From Psoroptes ovis (lineage: Eukaryota > Arthropoda > Arachnida > Sarcoptiformes > Psoroptidae): a DNA stretch of 64,000 nt. How positions within the stretch are numbered: the stretch's first letter is position 1; each line of letters opens with the position of its first letter. The stretch covers positions 124,001-188,000 of the forward strand of contig PQWQ01000011.1 in assembly GCA_002943765.1 (NCBI GenBank). The letters run 5' to 3'. Positions 51,801 to 62,100 of the stretch are shown in pieces. Made by a program: the position numbers and the translations under genes. Under the pieces are notes generated by a model that worked only from the letters and a program-made list of their open reading frames with translations, was not told where the DNA came from and ran no database searches.

Positions 51801-52171
51801 TTTAATTCCATAAAATTGACAGAATTCAATTTTCAGATTTCATTTAAAAATTTTGATTTTTTATGCATTTTGTAGCGCCTTCTAGTGAGGCGAAAACATA
51901 AATTTGGAATTTTCAAATTCAAAAAAAAAATCCCCTATTTTTAAAGCCTTTAATCACGTGTGAAAAACGAGTAAAGAGGTTTATGAATCGTGATTTTCGT
52001 TTAAAAAAAAATCTATCAATTTTATTGGTGAATATAATCATCATAATCATATTTTTGGACATTAAAAAAATTTGATTTTATTAATTATATTTGAAAGAAA
52101 GAAAATGAGTATAACTGAGTTCGAAAAACAAAAAAAACAAAAAATGACAATTTTTATATCATAAATTGATT
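48853..52171. other. convergent intergenic region between the two receptor genes
   Basis: The two genes end towards each other here. AATAAA occurs on the + strand near 49144, about 290 bases after the H1-type stop, and on the - strand at about 52077-52082, some 90 bases after the TRH-type stop; both are plausible but unproven poly(A) signals in DNA this A/T-rich. No gene, RNA or mobile element was recognised. Confidence 0.5.
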
Positions 52172-52991
52172 TTAAAATTCACTATCATTACATTTGCATC
52201 CATTATCAGCTTTACGTTTTTTGACTATAGTTTCGGTATAATACAATTGTCCATCTTGTTGTTGATCATTATAAATTGATGCAATATTTTTCGAAATATT
52301 TGTCAAAGTTGATAATTTATCATCATATTTATTATTATCAATATTTTCATTATTAATACTATTATCCTTATCTGTATTGTTTTTATTTGATTTCGCTTTA
52401 TCATCGATCACATCATCATTATCAATATTAATATTGATAGTATTATCATTGATTGCTTTGTCATTGTTCTTTGTTGATTTATTTTTGATTCCGCATTGTT
52501 TATGTTGATTTTTTTGAAAATTTTTCATAGCTGAATAATCAACATCATTCAATGAAATGCAATCAATTTTATGATGATGATGATCAACAATAATAGATGG
52601 CGACTGTTGCCGTTTTACCATCAATTTTGAATCTAATGGGCCCGGTAAATTTGCTATATCAGGTTCCATCATTGTGAATGATATTGTTGATGAATCATAC
52701 GTTGCAAAACCACTGCCATTACCATTATCATTGTAAGCATCAATTACGCCATTCTTATCATCAATATTATCATTTGTATTATTATTATCATGAGATTTCT
52801 TTTGGAATCTTCTATTATTTCCATTATTTTGATTATTATGATTGTGATTACCACCATAACGATGATGATAATTACCTATGCCGCCCAAATTATTCGATTC
52901 ATTACGTCTATTGCGGCCGCATGTCAGCATACGTTTGAATTCTCGACGAAATTTCATGCTGCATGCACTATATATTATTGGATTGATCGCG
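52172..52991 (-). CDS. TRH/EFLamide receptor-type GPCR, exon 4 (end of TM7, C-tail)
   Basis: Acceptor TTAATAG, then C GCG ATC, completing the Ser of NSAINPIIYSAC, the TM7 NPxxY motif. SMKFRREFKRML follows as helix 8, then TCG, and a tail of about 250 residues rich in Asn and Asp with short His and Lys runs, ending at a TAA whose complement begins at 52172. The tail length is far above that of vertebrate TRH receptors and its composition is like that of the neighbouring receptor's loop 3. Confidence 0.93.
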
Positions 52992-53092
52992 CTATTAATT
53001 TAATTGATTATGATCATAGTAGATAAAAATAAATAAATGATAAAAAGAAAACAATTTAAGCTCGAGATATGAAATCGATTCAATTACATTAC

Positions 53093-53131
53093 CTATTTAC
53101 AAAAATCATTGTTTTTGCAAACATAAGATAC
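53093..53131 (-). CDS. TRH/EFLamide receptor-type GPCR, exon 3 (39-nt microexon, TM7)
   Basis: A 39-nt exon between TTTACAG and GTAATG. It encodes YLMFAKTMIFVN and shares split codons at both ends (Trp before, Ser after). Its frame joins exon 2 and exon 4 without a stop, and the result corresponds to the loop 3-TM7 stretch of TRH receptors. It is too short for ORF-based gene finding. Confidence 0.88.
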   Translation of the reverse strand, partial: VSYVCKNNDFCK

Positions 53132-53195
53132 CTGTAAATAGATTAATTAACTAATTAGCAACTAAAAAAAAATTCAATCAATTATCTTTAAATAC

Positions 53196-53305
53196 CATAA
53201 TTCCATGAATGGTGGAAAAGAAAATGAATTATAAACGACCAATGCACGATATGGTAACCATAATGTAGCGAATACAGCCACAACAACTGCTAACATTTTC
53301 ACCAC
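53196..53305 (-). CDS. TRH/EFLamide receptor-type GPCR, exon 2 (TM6)
   Basis: The 110-nt exon follows CAAATTAG and is followed by the donor GTATTT. It encodes VVKMLAVVV, then WLPYRALVVYNSF, then FMEL and two bases of a Trp codon. KMLAVVV, LW[ML]PYR and LVVxNSF are the hallmark of the TM6 of TRH receptors, including the Arg in PYR known to matter for ligand binding in that family. Confidence 0.93.
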
Positions 53306-54458
53306 CTAATTTGAGAGAAAAAAAAATAAAACATTAAACACAAAAGTATTTAATAAAAATTTCCATACATTCATATTCAAGAAAAAAAATTTGAATAAAA
53401 TGAAAGAAACGAAGCATTCAGAAGGATTTAATGGATTCTTAGATGAACAATAACAAGAAAAAAAAGTAAAATATCATTATCATAATTAAATGTCAATAAT
53501 AATCTTGATAATAATGAAGATAATAATAGTAATATGACAACAATAGAAAAAATATAAATAGTAAATATGTATGAAATTATTAAATAAAGAAAGAAATGAA
53601 AAAAAAAGGACATAAATTACATTATGATGAACAATTGTATGATAGAAATTCCCATGATAATATCATACGAGAACACATAATATATCAAAAATAGAATGAG
53701 AGAGAAAAAAAAACGGAACCGAAAATTCTTTTCAATTTCAATTGAATAAAAATATATCAATTCAATTATTTGTTTATTTGTTTGCAGAGTTGCTTGACAT
53801 TATGATAATAATAATAATAACATTCAAATAACAAAAATAAAAATAATGAAACATAATGAAATATAAAATGAAACAAAAATAAAAAATTATTGAAAAAAAA
53901 ACCATGAAAACAAAATGAAACAACAAAAATTTGAATTTAATGTAAAGAAATGTAAAATATAAACATCGAAGAAATTGCTTAAATTATTGTTATTTTCACA
54001 ATTGAATAATGTCAACTTTGATATATTAATGAATAGTCGAAGAAAATATTTCATTTGCAATCTTTTGTCTTTTTTTTTATTTCTTAGAGATAAATAAATG
54101 ATACATGTCAAGTGAATCTTTGTATTTGAAAAATAATTCTTCTAAAGAATTTCATGCATTGTATTCAATCATCATTCCAAAAATGAAATAAAAGAATTTT
54201 GAATTTTTATTTGTCGATTTGTGTGTGTGTGGCTATGGTTTATAACAATTCATGTCATTTTAGTTTTAAGAATTTTTTTTTGTTTTTGTTTTGTTTTCAA
54301 TTTCTTAACATTATTATTATGTTGATGTTTTGATGATTATTTTATTATTATTTTTATATTATTTCTATTTTTCGATTCCCATGTGTAATCAAATCATTAT
54401 CATTATTTGCAATTATTATTGTTATTATTAGCAACAATAATAATGAATTATTTATATA

Positions 54459-54805
54459 TGTAATGTATAAATTTGGAATCAAAAATAAATCCCGAATTAG
54501 GCAAGTACAAACAGGAAATTAACAACAGATTTTATGAAATGAATTTATGGGATTGAACAAAAATCAAATATTCCAAATATGAAAAGTTGTAATCGTTCGG
54601 ACTTCCGATGTTGTTGTTAACCCGAATATGGCAATCATAGAAGTGAAACACAATTGTATGCCTGGACCCATTTCCCCTAAACAAATCATATAAATATTCA
54701 ATGATTCCAATAAAATTTATGGCATTTTGAAAACACAAAAATTGTGTTAAGTTGATTGCGAGCAGCGCAAAATTTTACCCAGTGTGACTTGGGCTTTTTC
54801 GTCAA
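54459..54805 (+). repeat. 5' LTR of the gag-only element
   Basis: This 347-bp copy shows no difference from 56736-57082. It begins TGTAATGTATAAATTTGG and ends TTTTTCGTCAA. A chance 68-codon frame on the - strand recurs unchanged in both copies, which confirms their identity over that stretch. GC is higher than in the host intron. Confidence 0.96.
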
Positions 54806-55538
54806 AAGCCAGCAAGATTTGAACATAGCGTGCCCGAAGCCACGAAGTTCAAATCAGAAGATAAATTCACTAGCGGCAATAGTGAATAAGAAGAAGAAAA
54901 AAAAATCCTCAAAGTGTCATCAAAGAAGAAGAATAATAAACCTCAAAGTGTCATCACTACGAAGAAGAAAAAATATAATCAGCGAAAAAGCCAGCAAGTC
55001 ATCAACGAAGAAATTTTATTGAGCGAATCAGTTATATTGAACATAGCGTGCCCGAAGCCACGAGGTTCAATCACGATAATATTTCATCAGACGGTAACGG
55101 TGAAAATATTAGTAAACAGCCAGCCAGTAAAGCCAGTAAAACCTGGAAGAACCTTAAAAATTGGTTCATCAGCCAGTAAGCCAGTAAACAAAGAAAAACC
55201 AACCTGGAAGAACCTCAAAAATTGGTTCATCAGCAAGCAGCGATCAACAAGACAGTTGAATTTGAAATATTGTTTCATCAGTCAGCAAGAGTTCAAAATA
55301 ATCAACATTATCATCAGCCAGCAGCAGTGCACAAGTTAAAAGCAGCATCAACAATTTTATTATCTTCAGCCAAAGTTAAGGAAGATTTAGAGAGTAATTA
55401 TCGAAATAAATAAACTCTACGAATAGCAAGGCCTAAAATCAACAGAAAATATTAGTAAGTACAAAAATTATTATTATTGCTCAAAATATTGCCAGTTCAG
55501 ACACTAGGAAGGCCAGAAGCTGAATAATCGAAAACAAA
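54806..55538 (+). promoter_or_regulatory. leader of the gag-only element: primer site, duplicated stem-loop, direct repeats
   Basis: Begins AAGCCAGCAAGAT, the same 13 bases that follow the gypsy LTR. A two-tier hairpin occurs twice (54816-54855 and 55036-55071): outer stem GATTTGAAC/GTTCAAATC in the first and ATTGAAC/GTTCAAT in the second, inner stem CGTG/CACG with loop CCCGAAGC in both. A block of about 33 bases starting CCTGGAAGAACC is repeated (near 55142 and 55203), amid several GCCAGTAA units. Frames at 54756-55022 and 54914-55339 through this leader are Lys/Ser-rich and probably not coding. Packaging, dimerisation or translation control are possible roles. Confidence 0.6.
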
Positions 55539-56324
55539 ATGTTACCAATGGACCTTTCAAAGGAAGATGAATTTGATGAATTTATGTGGTCAACACCGAC
55601 CGTGCAAGACCTTGAAAATTTCCGTCCAAAACTCATGAAACTAATTGATGATATAAGTGACGCAGCTAAATATGGAACTAATTTGCATTCCGTTTTAAAA
55701 AGAATATACAAAGTAAAAGCAGTTGCAAAGTTCTATGCTCATCACTGTGAGAAACTAGGAGTTCCTTATCAAGAAGAACTGACTTTTATCCGAACTGAAA
55801 AATATTTTATAAACGTGGACTATGATATTAAATTATCGAATCTCGCATATCTTTTGAGGAGATCTGAAACTTTATTGAAACTAATCAGGGTAGACGATTA
55901 TGAGGTCAGAAGAACAAGCTCAACAGTATTGAAAAAATATGTAAGAATTCCCAACAACGTCGTATTTAAAGACGAATCCAGCCAGGCTCCTCCGTATTGC
56001 TATTTTTGTAACAGTGGTTCTCATAATACAATTGAGTGTCCTCGACCAATGCGTACAGATATTCGACAGCATATGGTAAAGATATGGAAGCTATGCCAAA
56101 TTTGTTTAGAGTCTGGACACCCCACTACTGTTTGCCAATCGACAAGAACATGTGCAGAGTGTAAAGAAGATCATCATGAATTTATATGCCCATACACAGG
56201 CTCAAAAGATCCTTCTAACAAAAAACAATCTCGTAAGCAAGATTCGCAAGTTTCTTCTTCCCTTAAGTCGCCGAAGAGTAAGCAAGACGCTGAACAAAGC
56301 AAGTATGATTGTCATCCATATTGA
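55539..56324 (+). CDS. Gag protein of the non-autonomous LTR element
   Basis: 261 codons. The N-terminal ~145 residues are mostly alpha-helical in appearance and match no domain I recognise. The C-terminal part has three CCHC-like knuckles: C154-C167 (CYFCNSGSHNTIEC), C186-C199 (CQICLESGHPTTVC) and C205-C217 (CAECKEDHHEFIC). The first is very close to CYFCNNNSHNTIDC in the gypsy-type element of this window, and the spacing of all three is similar, so the two Gags share ancestry in this region. A basic Lys/Ser tail ends the protein. Knuckles of this kind bind the element's RNA. The frame is intact, so the protein may still be made. Confidence 0.9.
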   Translation: MLPMDLSKEDEFDEFMWSTPTVQDLENFRPKLMKLIDDISDAAKYGTNLHSVLKRIYKVKAVAKFYAHHCEKLGVPYQEELTFIRTEKYFINVDYDIKLSNLAYLLRRSETLLKLIRVDDYEVRRTSSTVLKKYVRIPNNVVFKDESSQAPPYCYFCNSGSHNTIECPRPMRTDIRQHMVKIWKLCQICLESGHPTTVCQSTRTCAECKEDHHEFICPYTGSKDPSNKKQSRKQDSQVSSSLKSPKSKQDAEQSKYDCHPY

Positions 56325-56735
56325 GCTAAAGAAGACGGAGCAACAAACCTAATAGAATCATCAAGCAGAAAAAAAAATCACCGAATTTTATGACATTATT
56401 ATGACGGCAGACAACAATTCACAATTTAAAAGAAGTTCTTAGTCGAATAATTTAGTACATCTTCGTATCGGAAGAATATCGAGTTAAATTGAACAAAATC
56501 AACAAAGTTATGTAAAAGGGTCAACTTTATTTAAAGAAATTTATTGTAAAAGATCCTCGCATCATCGAAGTAAACATCCCTACGCTACCCCAGCACATTT
56601 CGAATCATCAACGAATTATTTGAATTTCAAGAAAGCACCAAGGAATCTGGATCTAGTTTAACGATATTGAAACTATTGATCACAGAACCGAATAATTTCC
56701 GTTTCCCGGCCAAGCAGATATTTTAGCGAGGGAGA
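56325..56735 (+). other. 3' non-coding part and polypurine tract of the gag-only element
   Basis: About 410 bases without an open frame or pol motif. It ends in GCGAGGGAGA (56726-56735), a purine tract directly before the 3' LTR, where plus-strand priming would start. Confidence 0.75.
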
Positions 56736-57082
56736 TGTAATGTATAAATTTGGAATCAAAAATAAATCCCGAATTAGGCAAGTACAAACAGGAAATTAAC
56801 AACAGATTTTATGAAATGAATTTATGGGATTGAACAAAAATCAAATATTCCAAATATGAAAAGTTGTAATCGTTCGGACTTCCGATGTTGTTGTTAACCC
56901 GAATATGGCAATCATAGAAGTGAAACACAATTGTATGCCTGGACCCATTTCCCCTAAACAAATCATATAAATATTCAATGATTCCAATAAAATTTATGGC
57001 ATTTTGAAAACACAAAAATTGTGTTAAGTTGATTGCGAGCAGCGCAAAATTTTACCCAGTGTGACTTGGGCTTTTTCGTCAA
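56736..57082 (+). repeat. 3' LTR of the gag-only element
   Basis: This 347-bp copy shows no difference from 54459-54805; it is followed by ATATA, the target duplication. Confidence 0.96.
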
Positions 57083-57942
57083 ATATAATTATATCTATTT
57101 ATATGTTAAAATTTGAATTCTGTTCAATTCAAATATTTCCAATTTTATTGAATTGATTATTTTCAATGATTAATTAATAATGATTAGTGGTTGCTATGTG
57201 GTTTTTTACATCGATTTCAATATGTTTTGAAAACAATATGTTTTTCGCTGAATTAAATCAACAAGTCGATGTAATTTGGTGATGAACCATATGTCTTATA
57301 TGAGATAGATTTTCAATTTGACATCCACATAAAAATGCTCGATTTTTTTCCATTTTACTCTTTTGAAAATTGAAACCAGAATAAAAAAAGATTTATTCTC
57401 TCTGTAAATATAACTATTCTGTAGATTTATTTGATAAATCTTTACTAAAATAATTAAATGACAAATGTAAACAGAAAATGGAATTCTTCAAGAATTTTCA
57501 GGGAGAAAAAATAAATTCTCTAACGATTCTAGTTTTACTTTTCATTTATTTATATTTGGTTTCAAATATTTTTTTCGATTATAAATCTCTTTTAAAACAA
57601 ACAAACATGATAATAATAATAAGTAAATAATGACAATATCCAAAGTAAAACATTTGAATTTGATATTTTTACAACCAAACGCAAACGTATACAAAATTAT
57701 CCACTCAATGTTTGCTCAAGTGAAAAAGCTAAAATTGATTGAAATTGAAAAAAATTTTCAGGTCAGTTTTTTTTCAAATTAAAGAAAATGAATTTTATTT
57801 ACATTATTATTAATGTAATTCAGCGATACATTTACAAATGAAGCTATATGATCCAAATAAAATTGCTTCATAATCAGCAGCATTAAGTTATCAAAAATTT
57901 TCGGGATTCAAACCGATAAAAATTGATCAATTTGAAATACTA

Positions 57943-58016
57943 GGCTGTCCCATAAATTCTTGACGTTTTTTAAGTTTTTTTTCATTCGAAAAACGGCAAG
58001 AACTTATGGGACAACC
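57943..58016. mobile_element. 74-bp mariner-like mini-element, copy C
   Basis: Flanked by TA on both sides (57941-57942, 58017-58018). The left end GGCTGTCCCATAAATTCTTG and the right end, read inwards, GGTTGTCCCATAAGTTCTTG are inverted repeats differing at two positions, and both continue into C-G-T-T-T-T-T. There is almost no spacer, so the whole unit is a near-palindrome. The TTAGGTTGTCC-type ends are those of mariner elements. Confidence 0.75.
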
Positions 58017-58239
58017 TAATATTTCACAGAAATATTTGCCATATATTTTTGAATATTTGTATTGACAAAGAATTTTCATGCCTCATTAGCATTTGATTCT
58101 ATTGATTGTATCAAATTATTTCATTTTTTTATATTTAAAAATATTTTTTGATGATATTCATTGCGAATATATGAAAATCTGGTTTTTAAGGAAGAGTAAG
58201 GCACCAAAGGGATGAAAATTGAAAAATTTGAAAACTTAC

Positions 58240-59142
58240 TTGAACTCTAGACGAATCGTGTGATGTTTTTTTGCTATTAATTGCAATCATAACATTATGA
58301 TGATTAATATTATTGGAATGATTTGAATGTTGATGCGAAATCAATGGCGATCCTTTCGGTGAATGTGCTGTTATTGTGGTCATTGTGATTGTTGTAGTTG
58401 TCGATGTTGTATTTGTTATAGATTTAGTCGTTGTAGTAATGGAAGGCGATGATTGTGAATGGTGTTGAACGATCGGTGTTGAAACTGTTGATGTTTGTTT
58501 TTTTGGTTTAGTTGAAATGATTAAATCCTTACTTTTATAAAGAATACGAGCAATTAACGCATATAATACACATGAAATTAACAATGGAAGAATATAGAAT
58601 AATACAATATCGGTGAGATAATATCCTTTATAATATTCACGATTTAATTTAAATTTACACGTATACACTTCTGTATTGACCCAAAGATAGTGAATGCGTT
58701 CTGTTTTAGTCAAAAATAACCATGGTGCGCAATATGTTGTAGCAAACATCCAGACATACATAATAATACGTTTAGCTCTTCTAACCGTACATAATTTATG
58801 TGCTAACATTGGATGACAAATAGCGATATAACGTTCAACAGTAAAGGCAGCTATCGATAATGATGATGCATTTATGCCTAAATATTGTAAAAATATAAAT
58901 AATGCACAACCGAATGGTCCCCATATCCAACGATCGCCTAATAAATAATAGGATATTATTTCATTCGGTACCGATGCTAATAATACCATTGTATCGGCAA
59001 CAGCTAAACTAACTAAATAACAATTGGTCGGTGTACGCATTGAACGGCTACGTAATACAACGATGACAACCATAACATTGCCTAGTACACCTAAATTAAA
59101 TAAAATGAAATTAAAAATTAAAATGAGCATAAATATGCATTG
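58240..59142 (-). CDS. TRH/EFLamide receptor-type GPCR, exon 1 of those found (TM1-TM5)
   Basis: 903 nt. The acceptor CCTTTTTCATAG precedes CAATGCATA at 59142, so the exon probably starts there rather than at the ATG at 59130, which would put the start within TM1 and leave no extracellular N-terminus. TM1 has GVLGNVMVV; loop 1 RSMRTPTNCYL; TM2 SLAVADTMV; TM3 CALFIFLQYLGINASS and ERYIAICHP; loop 2 a conserved Cys in YTCKF; TM5 then ALIARILY. TPTNCYLVSLAVAD, LQYLGINASS and ERYIAICHP match TRH receptors almost residue for residue. Loop 3 is Ser/Thr-rich. The donor is CAA|GTAAGT, phase 0. The four exons sum to 1,872 nt, an exact multiple of three. Confidence 0.94.
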
Positions 59143-62100
59143 CTATGAAAAAGGCAAAAGGTTGATTTATTCCATGTTTTCATTCATTTTCAATATCATC
59201 ATCAAAAAAAGAATAATTCTGAGACCATGAAAAAAATATTAAAATTAAGTGCCGAAAAAAATTCACAGTGTATCCGGAAGCAATTGCAAAATCATTGAGA
59301 TGATGAAATCAAAATAAATAGAAAAAATAGAAATTACACACTCCAAATATCATAGTTTCGCAACGATATACACAATATTCATATGAGTGTATATGATTGT
59401 GTATATTTGTGCAAAATTAATATAAGAATTTCAATGAATAAATGTGTGTTAATAATTTCATTTGGAGACGAACGAAGCTTATCATCTCTCCATCTCTCTC
59501 TCTCGCTATCGCTATCGCTGGAATTTCAAAAATTTTCCATCAACAAAAAAAGAATTATTTTAAAATTATGCCAAGAACCATGAATGAATGAACCATGAAT
59601 TCCTTTGGGTAAATTCTACCCGAAACAAAACAGAGAGTAGAAAAATGCATGACGATGAAGCTAATCTAATCTAATTTTTTGTTGGATAGCGAAATATTAT
59701 TATTATTATTATTACGCTAAAATTGTCTTGGAAACAATATTTTCAAGAAGAAAATTCAATGGTAATTCAAGCAAAATGAATTGAAAAAATCCTTTTTTTT
59801 TCATGAAATTTTCTTTACATGTAATCAAAACATTTTCTTGAAAAAAGAAAGAAAATTTAAATCTAAAACATCTGTGCAAATTTTTGAATCACTTTGAATC
59901 ATTGAAACACACAAACACACACAGTGAAGGATACGAAATGTTATCCATCCAAATATTTTTGAAAAAAAAAGCAAATATCGAAAATAATTTTCATAGCATA
60001 AGGCAATAACAAATACATTAAATCAGCTGTTTCCGTTGATTGATTTTTATTTTATTCCCAATTCTTCATTCAAAATTTAATATATTTTTATTTTTATTTT
60101 TTTTTAGTCGAACATAATTGTAAAATAATCGAATATAAAAATATAAATCAAATACAGTCAAAATTAGAAAAAATAATTCAATGTCATTCATAAGTTTCTA
60201 TTATTATTATTATTATTATTATTATGATTATTATAAATTGTTGTTTAAGCATTCAAACTATGCGAATATTGAATATTAGAGAGAGGGGAAGAAAATTGAA
60301 TGAAATTATTATTAAAATATGAAAATGTTGCAATATTTGAAATATCTGAAATTAAGAAAAATAAATAAATGAAATCCGAATAAAATATTAAATCAAAAAC
60401 CAAAAGCAAAGTAAAAATGAACGATTCAAAATCATCAATCGATTATTTTCATTTTCCATATGTCATATTTTCACCGAATTTCAATTTACCAAATGACGTA
60501 AATCAAATAAAAATTCATAAATAAATGAAAATATATTTGGAATCCAATTTTTCTGAAATTCGTATTGTTTAAGCGTTGTTGTGCTGAAGCGAGTGAAAAT
60601 GTAGCAAAATATGCTTAAGCAAATATAATGGTGAATAACCGGATAAAATATTCAGGCAATTTTTTTTATATTAATTCTATGAAACGGGAAATGAACGATA
60701 GATCCTTTTTATTTTATTTTTCATTTCGGCTTTCGAGATCAGTGAAGCAATAACTTTATGAATGATGATAATAGTGATAATAATAATAATAATGATAATA
60801 ATAAAATTAAATTGTATGCACCGAATGTATGCAAAATGAAATCAAAATTCAAATAATAATAGATGATTCAAATGATGATAATAATAATGATGATAATTCA
60901 AAAAGTTTTTCCTTTTTTCAATATTTTTGTTTGAAAGATTTTTTACTTTGGCATTTTTCACATTGATTCAATGGATGAAATAGTTGTACTAATATTTAAT
61001 AATTTGATTTGATTTGATTAAGGTTCAATTGTTTTTATCATTATTATTATTGCCAAATATTATGCATATCCTCCTTCAACAAAAAATAAGTTTTATTTGT
61101 TTTATGGCATTTTTTTCGTTTTTTTTTTTTTTGCTTTTGTTTTATTGAAAAAGAAAATATTTGCATATTTTCAATCATCAAATATGAAATCAATTTCACT
61201 TTTATTTTTGCCATTGTTTTATTTGAAATATGAGAAATCGAATATAGAATTCCATAATTTTCCATAATTTCATTCGTTTCGATTGGTGAAATATTCGACA
61301 TTTCATGTCTTAATTTTCTTTTTATATTCCAAAGCGATTTTTCATTGAAAATGTTGGCAGAAATTATTTCAATATTATTATTTCTTGGCATTTCATATCG
61401 GTACTGCTGCTGCTGCTGCAGGAGTATTCAATATTATCGAAATCTGTATTGTTGTACAATAATAATAACATCAATCAAATGAATTGATAATTTTGAATTT
61501 TGTATGTTCAAGAATTTTTTCTTTGCTATTCGCGCTATTTTATCAAGAATAATCCTTGATAATATGGTTTTTTTCCATGGAAATTTCACAATTTTCTATC
61601 AATAATGAATAAATCATATGAAGAAGAAAAGAATGATGATAATAACAATAATAATAAATGATATGAAAGATGTCTTAATCAATTTTTTTTGCATTCATTC
61701 GTACATCATCATCATCAATATGATCATGTGTATATCATATTATTTCATAATTCGTGTGCGATATAATATTTAGGCATGAGTATTTTTCTATGTTTGTGTA
61801 ATATGATAAGAAATTTTTATTATTATTGAAACATATCATTATTGAATTGAAAATAAAAGCATTAAAAAAAGTATTCGTAGATCATAAGGCTCTATTTTAC
61901 CAACCAATGGTACTTATGACAACAACAACAGCAAAAAAATAAGTCGATTGAAAATCGATCAATTACTAATTTATATATTTTGATGATGAAATAATAATAA
62001 TAATATTTGGAAAGATAAAAATAGATATAATCATAAACGAGTTTTACGATTCACATGATTTATGAATTATTTATTTATTTTTTTTTTAAATTCAGATATT

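Larger units (their letters stand above)
54454..57087 (+). mobile_element. gag-only LTR retrotransposon (TR-GAG type), non-autonomous
   Basis: Two 347-bp direct repeats (54459-54805, 56736-57082) read as identical, begin TGTAATG and are flanked by the 5-bp duplication ATATA (54454-54458, 57083-57087). The interior of 1.9 kb holds a long structured leader, one Gag frame of 261 codons and a non-coding 3' part ending in a polypurine tract. No protease, reverse transcriptase, RNase H or integrase was recognised. Plant elements with LTRs and only a gag gene have been described as TR-GAG; this would be an animal counterpart. It needs pol functions in trans. Identical LTRs mean recent insertion. It is antisense to the host gene. 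Confidence 0.93.
53306..58239 (-). other. intron of the TRH-type receptor gene, hosting the gag-only LTR element
   Basis: The donor GTAAGT (complement of 58239-58234) and acceptor CAAATTAG (just above 53305) define a 4.9 kb phase-0 intron between the cytoplasmic loop 3 and TM6. It contains the gag-only LTR element (54459-57082, opposite strand) and a tiny inverted-repeat element (57943-58016). The remaining parts, 53306-54453 and 57088-57940, show no gene. Confidence 0.85.

Noticed and set aside
54532..54738. 68-codon - strand frame, identical at 56809-57015
   Set aside because: It is simply inside both LTR copies; repetition reflects the LTR, not a gene pair.
54756..55339. Two overlapping Lys/Ser-rich frames in the gag-only leader
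   Set aside because: They run through repeats and stem-loops, start partly in the LTR, and have no motif; leader RNA is a better explanation.
61047..61391. 114-codon - strand frame considered as the missing first exon of the TRH-type receptor
   Set aside because: Donor is weak (GTGAAA), the C-terminal half is a Lys run, and no conservation evidence is available.
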